A stretch of DNA of 64,000 nucleotides from CAWAYR01 sp050250875 (lineage in GTDB: Bacteria > Acidobacteriota > Vicinamibacteria > Vicinamibacterales > UBA2999), in the NCBI GenBank assembly GCA_050250875.1, contig JBFWNV010000013.1, positions 1 to 64,000 of the forward strand, given 5' to 3'. The translations under genes were made by a program, and so were the position numbers. Positions within the stretch are counted from its first letter, which is position 1. Each line of letters opens with the position of its first letter. Below, piece after piece: positions 32,611 through 43,860 of the stretch. The notes below the pieces were generated by a model. That model saw only the letters and a list, made by a program, of their open reading frames with translations, had not been told where the DNA came from and did not search any database.

Positions 32611-33382
32611 CGCCGAGCTGCGCCGCTACCTGCTGGGTCAGCTCGCCCAGCCCGATGCCGACGCGATCGAAGCGGCGTACTTCGCCGACCCGGATCTGGT
32701 CGCCCGCCTCGACGACCTCGACGACGATCTCGCCCGCGCCTACCTCGCCGGTGCGTTGAGCCCGGCCGACCGCGCCGCCTTCGAGGCCAGGCTCGGCGAG
32801 CCTGCGCGCGCCGCGCGGCTGGAACTCGTCCGCCGGCTGACCGACGCCCCGGCGAGAGCGACGGGGTCGATGCCGAGTGCGCCGGCCTCGCGATGGACGC
32901 CTGGGCTGGCCGCGGCCGCGGTGCTGTTCCTCGCCGTCGGGGGCTGGTGGCTGGCCGCTCGGCCGGACCGGGCAGACAACGTGCCGCCGCAGGCCGCCAC
33001 GCCGCCATCACCCGCGCCCCCATCGCCCGCCCCAGTCGCTCCGCCGCCACCGGTGACCGTGGCGCTCGCGCTGCCGATCACGGCCATGCGCTCGGGCGGC
33101 GCGGCACCGACCGTCGAGCTGCCGGCGGACGCAGACCGCGTGGTGCTCCGCTTGTCCGCACCGCTGCCGCCGTTGGCGGACCTGTCGGCGGAGGTACGGG
33201 CCGTCGATGTCGCGCAGGAGTGGCGCGGCGCGATCACGCCTGCCGGACCCGAGGCACCCGAGGCCACGACCGGCGAGGTGATCGTGCCCGCGGCGTCACT
33301 GGCCGCCGGCGACTACGTGCTCACGGTGCGCCGCGGCGAAGCGGTGATCGCACGCGTGTTCTTCCGCGTCGTCCGCCGGTAG
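32597..33382 (+). CDS. Anti-sigma-factor-like membrane protein
   Basis: A 261-residue single-pass protein. Residues 1-85 form an acidic helical cytoplasmic domain (ELRRYLLGQL, LDDLDDDLARAYLAGALSPADRAAFE) that resembles anti-sigma N-domains without the zinc His-x3-Cys-x2-Cys motif. One TM helix spans about 102-121. A Pro-rich linker (130-155) leads to an extracytoplasmic beta domain. CGGAGG at 32586-32591 precedes the ATG by 5 nt, and the ORF overlaps the sigma gene by 14 nt, the standard coupled arrangement. The role as anti-sigma is inferred from position and architecture. Confidence 0.72.
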   Translation: MTPRDAELRRYLLGQLAQPDADAIEAAYFADPDLVARLDDLDDDLARAYLAGALSPADRAAFEARLGEPARAARLELVRRLTDAPARATGSMPSAPASRWTPGLAAAAVLFLAVGGWWLAARPDRADNVPPQAATPPSPAPPSPAPVAPPPPVTVALALPITAMRSGGAAPTVELPADADRVVLRLSAPLPPLADLSAEVRAVDVAQEWRGAITPAGPEAPEATTGEVIVPAASLAAGDYVLTVRRGEAVIARVFFRVVRR

Positions 33383-33462
33383 CGGCCTGGCCTCCGACAC
33401 GTTTCCACCCCGTCACGCACTTCCCTTCGAGTCGAGTCTTCGGCGACTCCCAGGAGGCTGTC

Positions 33463-35010
33463 GTGACCCATTGTCGTGCCGCGTCCCTTGCCGCGTTGTT
33501 CGCCGTCGCGTACGCCGCCTCGGCGTCGGCGCAGACGATAGGCACGTTTCGCTGGCAGCTGCGGCCGTACTGCAACGTCCTCACGGTGACGGTCACGCAG
33601 GTGGGCAGCCTCTACCGGGTCGAGGGCCGCGACGACCGCTGCGGCGCGACGCAGGCCGGCTCGGTGATCGGCACGGCGTTCGTGAACCCGGACGGCTCGG
33701 TTGGACTCGGGCTCAACGTCGTGTCGGTGCCGAACGGTGAGCCGCAGCCGGTGGCCGCGGCGATCTCGCTGGCCTCGCTCAGCGGCAACTGGAGCGGCGG
33801 CGGCACCAGTGGCGAGTTCGTGTTCACGCCAGGCGCGGGCAACGGCGGCAGCGTGCGCCCCGACCCGCCGACCACGAACATTCCCCCGCTCATCAGCCTG
33901 CGCGCGGACGGCGGCTTCCTGGCAGGCGGTCAGATCACCGTCGGGACGATTCCGGCCTCGGGCCCGGGCCCGCGGCTGATGTGGCATCCCGCCAAGGCGG
34001 CGATTCGGGCCGGCAGCGTCACGGCAGCCGCGTGGGACGACGGCAACGTCGGCCAGGTGAGCGCCGCCTTCAACCTGAACACGCGCGCGATTGGTCTCGC
34101 CAGCTTCGCCGCCAACGCCAACTCAGTGGCCAGTGGCAACTACAGCTTCGCGATCGGCTTCAACACCACCGCCAGCGGCGCCGAGAGCACCGCCACCGGC
34201 TCGTCGACGACCGCCAGCGGCGACCGCAGCTTCAGCGGGGGCGTCATGACGACGGCGAGTGGCGCCATGGCGGTGGCCCTCGGCCAGGGGACCAACGCCA
34301 TCGGCCCCCACAGCGTCGCCATGGGCCTGAACTCCTCGGCAACCGCGGCCCACGCGCTGGCGATGGGCAACGGCACCATCGCCAGCGGCATCGACAGCCT
34401 GGCGGCAGGTGCGAACTCGCAAGCCAACGGCTTCGCGTCGGTGGCGCTCGGGCTGCGCGCCCTCGCCGGCGGCGACGGCTCGGTGGTACTGGGCAGCGAT
34501 GCCGTCGCCCAAGCCGCGGCGCCGGGCTCATTCATCTTCGGCGACCGGTCCACGACCACCGACATCACCGCCTTCATTCCCAACCAATTCCTGGTCCGCG
34601 CCGCCGGCGGCGTCGGCTTCTATACGAACGCCGCGATGAGCATCGGCGTGGAACTGGCGCCGAACGGCTCGCAGTGGCTGGTCGTCTCCGACGTCAACGC
34701 CAAGCAGTCGTTCCGCGATCTCGACGGCGAGGACGTGCTGGCCAAGCTGGCTGAGATGCCGATCCAGACGTGGAGTTACAGGGCCCAGGGCGACCACGTC
34801 CGCCACGTCGGTCCCACGGCGCAGGACTTCGCCGCCGCGTTCGGCCTGGGCGAGGATCCCCTTCGCATCGGCACCGTGGACGCCGACGGCATCGCGCTGC
34901 GTGCCATCCAGGCTCTCGAGGTGCGGACGCGACAACTGGCGGAGCTCGTCGAGCGACTGGCGGCGGTCGAGCGGGAGTTGGCGTTGGTGAAGACGGGAGG
35001 ACGTCAGTGA
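33463..35010 (+). CDS. Secreted YadA-head / S74 chaperone protein, copy 1
   Basis: A 515-residue exported protein. After a signal peptide (to ~24, ASA-Q) comes a beta domain (TIGTFRWQLRPYCNVLTVTV). Next are about ten tandem 14-residue YadA-type left-handed beta-roll repeats (about 210-350; pattern ASGxxSxAxGxxTT). A C-terminal peptidase_S74 intramolecular chaperone domain begins SDVNAK, with Ser409 and Lys414 spaced like the Ser-Lys pair of phage endosialidase chaperones, and it ends with a short coiled coil. It likely trimerises and may self-cleave. The GTG start has AGGAGG at 33452-33457. The stop overlaps copy 2. Confidence 0.85.
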   Translation: MTHCRAASLAALFAVAYAASASAQTIGTFRWQLRPYCNVLTVTVTQVGSLYRVEGRDDRCGATQAGSVIGTAFVNPDGSVGLGLNVVSVPNGEPQPVAAAISLASLSGNWSGGGTSGEFVFTPGAGNGGSVRPDPPTTNIPPLISLRADGGFLAGGQITVGTIPASGPGPRLMWHPAKAAIRAGSVTAAAWDDGNVGQVSAAFNLNTRAIGLASFAANANSVASGNYSFAIGFNTTASGAESTATGSSTTASGDRSFSGGVMTTASGAMAVALGQGTNAIGPHSVAMGLNSSATAAHALAMGNGTIASGIDSLAAGANSQANGFASVALGLRALAGGDGSVVLGSDAVAQAAAPGSFIFGDRSTTTDITAFIPNQFLVRAAGGVGFYTNAAMSIGVELAPNGSQWLVVSDVNAKQSFRDLDGEDVLAKLAEMPIQTWSYRAQGDHVRHVGPTAQDFAAAFGLGEDPLRIGTVDADGIALRAIQALEVRTRQLAELVERLAAVERELALVKTGGRQ

Positions 35011-36494
35011 GCCCAAGGGTGTCGGTCGTGATCAGGATCCTTGCCATAGCCGCGCTGGCGCCCCTGGCGCTCGCCGGCTCCGCGGCTGCCCAGTCGTTGG
35101 GCACGTTCCGCTGGCAACTCCAGCCGTACTGCAACGTCATCACGGTCGTCGTCACACAGGTGGGCAGCCGCTACCGGGTCGAAGGGACCGACGATCGCTG
35201 CGGCGCGGCCCAGACCGCCTCGGTGATCGGGACGGCGTTTCTCAACCCCGATGGATCGGTGGGCCTGGGCCTGAACATCGTGTCCGTGCCCACCGGCCTG
35301 GCTCAGCCCGTTGCCGCCACGATCTCGCTGGCCACCCTGAGCGGAACGTGGAACGGCACGGGCCAGAGCGGCCAGTTCACGTTCACGCCGGGCGCCGGCA
35401 GCGGAGGATCGCCGCGACCGACGCCGGCGACGGCCGCCGCCATCCCGCCGAACTTCATCTTCGGCCCCCAGGGCCACTTGACGGCCACGGGCGGCCTGGG
35501 CAGCGGGACCGCTCCCGCCATCGCCGGAGTGATGCTCGCATGGAATCCCGCCCGGGCAGCGATTCGCGCCGGTCGGATCGACTCGCCCATCTGGAGTGAC
35601 ACCGACCTCGGGATCGAGAGTGCCGCGTTCAATCTCAACACCCGCGCGACCGGGAAGTCGAGCTTCGCCATCAACGAACAGACCGAGGCCATCGGTCAGA
35701 ACAGCTTCGCTGCAGGTTTGCTGACAAAGGCGGTCGGCCTGCGCAGTGTCGCCATCGGCGTGCTGACGACTGCCGGGGGAGAGAACAGCTTCGCTGGCGG
35801 CAGCAACAGCTCGGCAGCTGGGGTCAACGCCATCGCCTTCGGTCAGTCCGTGAGCGCCACGGGCAGGGCGAGCGTCGCCTTCGGGCAGAACACCGTCGCG
35901 GGCGCCGACTATGCGCTGGTCAGTGGCTACTTCTCGCAGGCCAACGGCATCGGGGCGGTCGCGCTCGGCATGCGTGCGATCGCGACCGCCGGTTCGTTCG
36001 TCTTCGCCGACAACGCGGCTCCCGGGAGCACATTCGCCAGCTTCATCCCCAACCAGTTCCTGGTCCGCGCCGCCAACGGCGTCGGCTTCTACACCAACGC
36101 CGCCGCGACCATCGGCGTCGAGCTGGCCCCGAACGGCTCGCAGTGGGCCGCGGTGTCCGACGTCAACGCCAAGCATCTGTTCCGCGACCTCGACGGCGAG
36201 GACGTGCTGGGCAAGCTGGCGCGCATGCCGATCCAGGAGTGGAGCTACAAGGCGCAGGACGCCGCGATCCGTCATGTCGGTCCCACGGCGCAGGACTTCA
36301 AGGCCGCCTTCGGGCTCGGTGAGTACGACCTGCGCATCGGCACGGTGGACGCCGACGGCATCGCGCTGCGCGCCATCCAGGCGCTCGAGGCGCGCACGCA
36401 GTCCCTCCAGCGGGAGAACCAGGAGCTACGCGAACGGCTCGCCGAACTCGACGCACGCCTGACCGCCGCAACCGGCACACGGGAGCGGAGGTAG
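35007..36494 (+). CDS. Secreted YadA-head / S74 chaperone protein, copy 2
   Basis: A 495-residue paralogue of the preceding protein with the same plan: signal peptide (ends AAA-Q), SLGTFRWQLQPYCNVITVVV domain, about eight beta-roll 14-mers (for example ATGRASVAFGQNTV, ANGIGAVALGMRAI), then an S74 domain with Ser384 and Lys389 in SDVNAK, and a longer C-terminal coiled coil (SLQRENQELRERLAELDARL). The N-domain and S74 domain are strongly conserved with copy 1 while the heads differ in length and sequence. A GTG start overlaps the stop of copy 1 by 4 nt. An outer-surface or appendage-like trimer is the likely product. Confidence 0.85.
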   Translation: MSPRVSVVIRILAIAALAPLALAGSAAAQSLGTFRWQLQPYCNVITVVVTQVGSRYRVEGTDDRCGAAQTASVIGTAFLNPDGSVGLGLNIVSVPTGLAQPVAATISLATLSGTWNGTGQSGQFTFTPGAGSGGSPRPTPATAAAIPPNFIFGPQGHLTATGGLGSGTAPAIAGVMLAWNPARAAIRAGRIDSPIWSDTDLGIESAAFNLNTRATGKSSFAINEQTEAIGQNSFAAGLLTKAVGLRSVAIGVLTTAGGENSFAGGSNSSAAGVNAIAFGQSVSATGRASVAFGQNTVAGADYALVSGYFSQANGIGAVALGMRAIATAGSFVFADNAAPGSTFASFIPNQFLVRAANGVGFYTNAAATIGVELAPNGSQWAAVSDVNAKHLFRDLDGEDVLGKLARMPIQEWSYKAQDAAIRHVGPTAQDFKAAFGLGEYDLRIGTVDADGIALRAIQALEARTQSLQRENQELRERLAELDARLTAATGTRERR

Positions 36495-36498
36495 GGCC

Positions 36499-38634
36499 AT
36501 GTCCGGGGAGACGCGATTGGTCGGGCGCGCACTCGCAGCGGCGTTGGCCGCGTTGGCGATGATCCCAACGCCGGCGTTGGCGCAGCACACGCTGCAGCCG
36601 ACGGTCGTGGTCTCGACCCCGATCGCCCTTCCCGCGGCGGGCAACGGCTTCGGCCCGGCCAGTCCGTACCCGTTGGAGATTCCGGTGTCCGGAGTCGCCG
36701 GGACGGTGGAAGTCACGGTGCGCCTGCGCGGCTTCACTCATACCCGCCCGGCCGACGTCGGCATCGTGCTGGTGTCGCCGACCGGGGTCGCGACGTGGCT
36801 GATCAACGACCCGGTGAGTGGGCCGGTGTCGAATCTCGACCTGACGTTCGTGAACGGCGCCGGACCGCTGCCGGCATCCCAACTGGTGAGCGGCCGGTAC
36901 AGTCCGAGCACGACGTCGGCCGGCGGCGCGCTCCCGGCGCCGGCCCCGCTCGGCATCTACGGCACGACGCTGCCCTCGCCGACGGCGGCCGACGCCAACG
37001 GCGTCTGGACGCTCTACGCCGCCGACGACTTCGGTGGCGAATCGGGCTCGATAGCCGCAGTCGATCTCATCTTCACCGTCGTCAACGGCGTCAACGGCAC
37101 GGCGATACCCGATGGCGGCGTCGCCGACTTCCCAATCGCGATCGGCGGGATCTCGGGCGCTATCGCCACCCTCAGCGTCAACTTCGTGATCTTCCATCAG
37201 TCGACGGCCCAGCTCGACGTGTCGCTCATCGGGCCGGATGGCACCGAGGTGCTCCTGGCCGAACGCCGCGGCAGCGGCGCCAATTTCGGCCTGCTCACCT
37301 GTCCGTTCAATCAGCCCTGTTTTCCGACCTACACCTACGTCTCCGACGAGGCGATTGCCCCCATCAGCGCCGGCTCGAACCCCTACACTGGCAATTTCCG
37401 GCCCGACCAGTTGCTCCGCGCTTTCGCCGGCAAGAGCGGCGCAGCCGCCAACGGCACGTGGCACCTTCGCGTGCGCGACCACGTGCCCGGCGTGAGCGGC
37501 GCGCTTTACCGGGCTGAACTCCGGGTCCGCGATCACGGGCCGTTGGGCCACGCCGACCTTTACGCGACGGCCTACGCCACGCCGGTATCGGTGGCGGGCC
37601 CAGGCGTGCTCGCCAATGACGATCGCCAGGGTGCCCCGTGGATGCAGGCGGCGTTCGTCTCGCTGCCCGCCCATGGGGGCCTGAACCTGAACGCGGACGG
37701 CGGGTTCGTCTACACGCCGTTCGCCGGATTCGCCGGCACCGACAGCTTCCTGTACCGCCCGCTCACGGCCGAGGGGTACGGGGCGGCGACGACCGTGTCG
37801 ATCGCCGTCGGCCAGCCACCCGACCCGCAGCCGCCGTCGCAGCTGCGCGTCGACGCCGTGACCGGCACCACCGTGACGCTGCGGTGGCGGCCGCCGGCGA
37901 TCGGCCCGGCGCCGACCGGCTACGTGCTGGAAGGCGGTCTCGCGCCCGGCCAGACAGCGCAGGCCCTCGCCGCCGGCCCGGCACCCGTACTGACGTTCCA
38001 GGCGCCGCGCGGTTCGTTCTTCATCCGCATGCGCACCCTGGCCGGGGCCGACGTGAGCGCCCCGTCGAACGAAGTGCCGTTGTATGTGGACGTGCCGGTG
38101 CCACCGTCCGCGCCGACCGGGCTCACCGCGATGGTCAACGGCTCGACCCTGGCGCTGGCGTGGCGCAACACCTTCGAGGGCGGCGCCCCGACGGCATTGC
38201 AGCTGGTCGTGGCCGGCGCGCTCGAGGGCGTCGTGCCGCTGCCGCTCCGCGACTCCATCGCCTTCGCCAACGTCCCGCCGGGGGAGTACAAGATTGGCCT
38301 GCGGGCACTCAACGGCGCCGGCACGAGCAGCCCGACCAGCGGCATCCAGGTCATCGTCCCCGCGGCGTGCACTGGCGCGCCGGCGGCACCCATCGACGTG
38401 CTGGTCTACCGGGTCGGGCGCACGGTGCACGTGATCTGGGACCCGGCCGCCTCAGGGGCCGCGGCCACACACTATCGGCTGGCGGTGACCGGCAGCTTCG
38501 CCGGCAGCCTCGACGTCGCCGCCCGGGCCTTCAGCGCCAATGCGCCGCCCGGCACCTATGCGATCGGCGTCGCGGCGGTGAACGCGTGCGGAACCAGCGC
38601 GGCAACGGCCCCGATCGCCGTCGTCGTGCCGTAA
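36499..38634 (+). CDS. Secreted P-domain / FnIII surface protein
   Basis: A 711-residue exported protein. A signal peptide (to ~28, LAQ) precedes two proprotein-convertase P-domain-like beta modules (about 30-195 and 200-350), a cadherin/VCBS-like module (FVYTPFAGFAGTDSFLYRP, ~355-430) and three FnIII modules (~430-525, 525-615, 616-711). The last FnIII module has a Cys pair (624, 697) and ends APIAVVVP at the stop codon. The same C-terminal module is found in the two sugar-dehydrogenase-like proteins at 47630 and 49498. It starts 4 nt after the S74 copy 2 stop and is probably the last gene of the sigma operon. No enzymatic motif is seen. Confidence 0.78.
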   Translation: MSGETRLVGRALAAALAALAMIPTPALAQHTLQPTVVVSTPIALPAAGNGFGPASPYPLEIPVSGVAGTVEVTVRLRGFTHTRPADVGIVLVSPTGVATWLINDPVSGPVSNLDLTFVNGAGPLPASQLVSGRYSPSTTSAGGALPAPAPLGIYGTTLPSPTAADANGVWTLYAADDFGGESGSIAAVDLIFTVVNGVNGTAIPDGGVADFPIAIGGISGAIATLSVNFVIFHQSTAQLDVSLIGPDGTEVLLAERRGSGANFGLLTCPFNQPCFPTYTYVSDEAIAPISAGSNPYTGNFRPDQLLRAFAGKSGAAANGTWHLRVRDHVPGVSGALYRAELRVRDHGPLGHADLYATAYATPVSVAGPGVLANDDRQGAPWMQAAFVSLPAHGGLNLNADGGFVYTPFAGFAGTDSFLYRPLTAEGYGAATTVSIAVGQPPDPQPPSQLRVDAVTGTTVTLRWRPPAIGPAPTGYVLEGGLAPGQTAQALAAGPAPVLTFQAPRGSFFIRMRTLAGADVSAPSNEVPLYVDVPVPPSAPTGLTAMVNGSTLALAWRNTFEGGAPTALQLVVAGALEGVVPLPLRDSIAFANVPPGEYKIGLRALNGAGTSSPTSGIQVIVPAACTGAPAAPIDVLVYRVGRTVHVIWDPAASGAAATHYRLAVTGSFAGSLDVAARAFSANAPPGTYAIGVAAVNACGTSAATAPIAVVVP

Positions 38635-38652
38635 CCGGGCGACCGGAGGCGG

Positions 38653-39842
38653 TCAGACGTCGACGCGGATCTCACGCACCCACTGGCTGTTGTCCTCGCG
38701 GCCGCCGGCGATCTCGGCGTCGCGCTCGGCCTTGGTCGGCTGCACCTTGCCGTTGACGTCGATCGCCCGCGACACCAGCGTGTGGGTGCCGGGAGCGAGG
38801 TTGAGCGTGCCCCACGACCACAGCACCCAGCCGTACTTCGCACGGCGCGCGTCGAGGGTGGCGGGTTGCCAGTCGCCGCCGTCGATCTGGACTTCGACCT
38901 TGGCGATCGGCGTCTGCCCGCCCCACGCGGGTCCGGACACGCGGTACATCCACTGGCCGTCGTGGCGACGCCGCGTGACCCGGGCCACCACCGACTTCAG
39001 CCGGTTCTTCGAGATCGACGTGTCGATCCACAGCGGCCCCTCGGGCGTCTGAATCGAGCGCAGGCTCAGGTAGTTGCGCACCTGGTGCTGGCCCTCGTAG
39101 CGCCGGTCGAGGACTTCGATCCGGCCCAGCCACTTCACCTGCGTCATGCCGTACCAGCCGGGGACGAGCAGCCGTACAGGAAACCCCTGGTCGGGCGGAA
39201 TCGGCTGGCCGTTCAACGCGAAGGCGAGCATCGTGTCGGGATGCAGCGCGTCGAGCAGGTGGATGGCCCGGCCGTGCGGCGCCGCATACTCGCGGTTGCC
39301 GGCCTGGAACTTCTTCTCCCGCTCCATGTCGAGGCCGAGGAACAGCACCTCGCGAGCCTCGGGCTTCACGCCGCACTCCTCGAGGATCGACTTCAGGCCG
39401 ACACCGGTCCAGACGCCGTTCGACAGCAGGCCGCTCATCCGCTGCGGCCGGGTGGAGTTGCCCGAACACTCGAGCGTCACCGCCTCCTCGCGTCGGTCGC
39501 GACGGGCCTGGAGCTGGGCCAGGGTCAGCTCCATCGGCCGCTGCACGAACCCGCCGATGCGCAGGCGATACGCGGCGGGATCCACCGCCGGCGTGCGGGT
39601 CTGCGAGAAGGTGTAGTGCACGTCGCCCGGCGTCGCCCACTCGGTGAGCTGGCGCAGATCGACGCAGCGCACGCGCGGTTGCGACTCCGAGGCGTGGATG
39701 CGGAACGCCTCGGTGTAATCGGTGAAGGTCACCGCCTCCTCGCCATCTTGCCGCGCCCACAGCCGCTCGGCCAGGCCGAGCGCGGCCACGCCGGCGAGAC
39801 CGGCGGCAGTTCGGGTCATCACGTCACGGCGGGTCGGCTGGC

Positions 39843-39846
<4 letters not shown>
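38653..39846 (-). CDS. Sulfite-oxidase-like molybdopterin oxidoreductase
   Basis: A 397-residue exported molybdoenzyme of the sulfite oxidase/SorA type. A twin-arginine-like signal (TRRDVMTRTAAGLAGVAALGL) suggests Tat export of the folded protein. The Mo-coordinating Cys is residue 127 in TLECSGNSTR. Other family blocks: YGMTQVKWLGRIEVLD, and a C-terminal Mo-co dimerisation domain with PIAKVEVQIDGGDW. It probably oxidises sulfite or a similar oxyanion in the periplasm; no haem domain is fused and no cytochrome is adjacent. The GTG start overlaps the stop of the prolyl oligopeptidase by 4 nt (GTGA). Confidence 0.87.
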
Positions 39847-41999
<2,153 letters not shown>

Positions 42000-42073
42000 G
42001 TCATGCTCCGCGTCTCACGATAGTACAGGGCGCCAGGCGCTGGACAGTGCTCGGCGACGGGCGGCGTCGCGCT

Positions 42074-43813
42074 CTACCGGGCGCGGTAGCCGGGGCCGCG
42101 CAGGGCCCGGCCGGGCCGGGCGGCGGTGATGGCGCCGTCGGCGACCACCCGCTGGCCGTTGACGAAGACGTGGCGCATCCCGGTCGAGTAGCGGTTGGGC
42201 TGGGTGAAGGTCGCCTCGTCCTTGACCGTGGCCGGATCGAACACGACGACGTCGGCCGCCATCCCGGCGCGCAGCAGCCCGCGGTCGGCCAAGCCGACCC
42301 GAATCGCCGCCTGCGACGTCGCCTTGCGCACCGCCTCTTCGAGCGTCAGCACGCCGTCCTCCCGCACGTACTTGCCGAGCACGCGGGTGAAGGTGCCCCA
42401 CGCCCGCGGATGCGACTTCGACTCCGACAGCGGCCCGTCCTCGGCGCGCGCCCCCGAGTCGGTGTCGAACGACACCCACGGCGTGCGCATCGCCGTGACG
42501 ACGTCGTCCTCGCGCATGATCGAGATGATCACCGACGACTCGGCCTGGTCGGCGATCACCAGGTCGATGGCGGCGTCGCGCGGATCCTTCCCCATGGCCT
42601 TGCCGATCTCGACGAAGTTCATCCCCTCGTACTTGCGCAGCGTGGGGTCGAGCACCGAGCTGAGCATGACGCCGGCGGGGCCGCCCGAGCCGTACCACTG
42701 GTTCTCGAACTGGGCGTTCGGATCGTCCATGTCGCGCTTGACCCTGGCGCGGGTCGCCGGATCCTGCAGCCGCTCGAGCATCGCCGCGGTGCCGCCTTCG
42801 CGCACCCAGACCGGCAGGCAGGCGTCGAGGCCGTTCGAGGCCCGGTCGTAGGGGTAGATGTTGGCGCTCACCCGCAGGCCGCGGGCGCGGGCCGCCTCGA
42901 GCTTGCGGATCGCCTCGGGCATCTTGCCCCAGTTGGCGCGGTAGGCGGTCTTGAGATGCCAGATCTCGGCCGCGATGTCGGCGCGCTCGGCGATGGCGAT
43001 CACCTCGTCGAGCGACTCCATCACCCGGTTGCCCTCGGAGCGCTGGTGGGTGATGTAGATGCCGCCGTGTTCGGCGGCGGTCTTCGCCAGCGCCACCAGT
43101 TCGTCGGTGCTCGAGAACCGGTTGGGGATGTACTGCAGCGACGAGCTGACGCCGAGCGCCCCCTCGCGCATCGCGTCGGCGACCAGCGCCTGCATCCTGG
43201 TGATCTCGTCGGCGGTGGCCGGCCGGTCGGCCTTGCCGATGACGTAGTCGCGCAGGCCGCCCGAGCCGACGAAGGTGCCGACGTTCACCGCCGCCGTCGA
43301 GCGCTCCAGCCGGGTGAAGTACTCGGCCAGCGTGCGCCAGTCGTGGACGACCTTGAAGAAGTCGTAGCTGGCCTTGCGATCGGCGAGCATCTGGTCGTTG
43401 ACCGGCGCGATCGACACACCCTCGCCGGTGATCTCGGTGGTGATGCCCTGGGTGATCTTGCTGGCGGCGCGGCTGTCGACCAGCACGTTGAACTCCGACT
43501 GGCCGAGCAGGTCGATGAAGCCGGGGGCCACGACCAGGCCCGACGCGTCGATGCGGGTGCCCGCCTGCGCCGCCGACAGGTTGCCGATGGCGGCGATGCG
43601 ATCGCCGGTGATGCCGATGTCGGCGCGGAACCACGGCGCCCCGGTGCCGTCCACGACCCGGCCGTTGGCGATGACGACGTCGAACCGGGTCGGGGCGGCG
43701 GCCGTCGCCGGCTGGGTGGGCGTCGTGGTCGTGGCGGGTGGCGTGGGGCTACTGCAGCCGGTCAGGGCGAGGGCGACCAGCAGCACGGGACAGGCGGATC
43801 GGGCCAGGGACAT
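42074..43813 (-). CDS. D-aminoacylase-like amidohydrolase, lipoprotein
   Basis: A 579-residue member of the N-acyl-D-amino-acid deacylase branch of the amidohydrolases. The lipobox LTGC (17-20) anchors it to a membrane. The usual HxH metal motif after APGFID is missing: residues 99-107 read FIDLLGQSE. Other blocks are normal: THQRSEGNRVMESLDE, AEIWHLKTAY, SFDTDSGA, KSHPRAWGTFTRVLGKYVRE and GMAADVVVFDP. It may use a single metal site or another substrate. A minus-strand TACAAT box lies 6 nt before the ATG at 43813, so the mRNA is probably leaderless. Divergent from the phosphodiester glycosidase. Confidence 0.83.
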   Translation of the reverse strand: MSLARSACPVLLVALALTGCSSPTPPATTTTPTQPATAAAPTRFDVVIANGRVVDGTGAPWFRADIGITGDRIAAIGNLSAAQAGTRIDASGLVVAPGFIDLLGQSEFNVLVDSRAASKITQGITTEITGEGVSIAPVNDQMLADRKASYDFFKVVHDWRTLAEYFTRLERSTAAVNVGTFVGSGGLRDYVIGKADRPATADEITRMQALVADAMREGALGVSSSLQYIPNRFSSTDELVALAKTAAEHGGIYITHQRSEGNRVMESLDEVIAIAERADIAAEIWHLKTAYRANWGKMPEAIRKLEAARARGLRVSANIYPYDRASNGLDACLPVWVREGGTAAMLERLQDPATRARVKRDMDDPNAQFENQWYGSGGPAGVMLSSVLDPTLRKYEGMNFVEIGKAMGKDPRDAAIDLVIADQAESSVIISIMREDDVVTAMRTPWVSFDTDSGARAEDGPLSESKSHPRAWGTFTRVLGKYVREDGVLTLEEAVRKATSQAAIRVGLADRGLLRAGMAADVVVFDPATVKDEATFTQPNRYSTGMRHVFVNGQRVVADGAITAARPGRALRGPGYRAR

Positions 43814-43819
43814 GGGGCG

Positions 43820-43825
43820 ATTGTA
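43820..43825 (-). promoter_or_regulatory. -10 box of the D-aminoacylase-like gene
   Basis: Minus-strand TACAAT, five of six matches to TATAAT, 6 nt before the ATG at 43813, with no Shine-Dalgarno. Confidence 0.5.
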
Positions 43826-43848
43826 TCGGCTTATCAGCCCCGTCGCCG

Positions 43849-43854
43849 TACACT
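43849..43854 (+). promoter_or_regulatory. -10 box of the phosphodiester glycosidase gene
   Basis: TACACT, 6 nt before the GTG at 43861. It pairs with the opposing box at 43820-43825, so both genes of this 47-nt divergent spacer look leaderless. Confidence 0.45.
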
Positions 43855-43860
43855 GCGGCG

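Noticed and set aside
34140..36470. Tandem Gly/Ala/Ser repeats as a possible CRISPR or DNA minisatellite
   Set aside because: The periodicity is 42 nt at protein level (14-residue beta-roll units) with variable DNA; no spacers or conserved direct repeats.
33463..36494. S74 domain as a prophage tailspike
   Set aside because: Both copies have signal peptides and sit in a sigma/anti-sigma operon; no capsid, tail, integrase or lysis gene occurs in the window.
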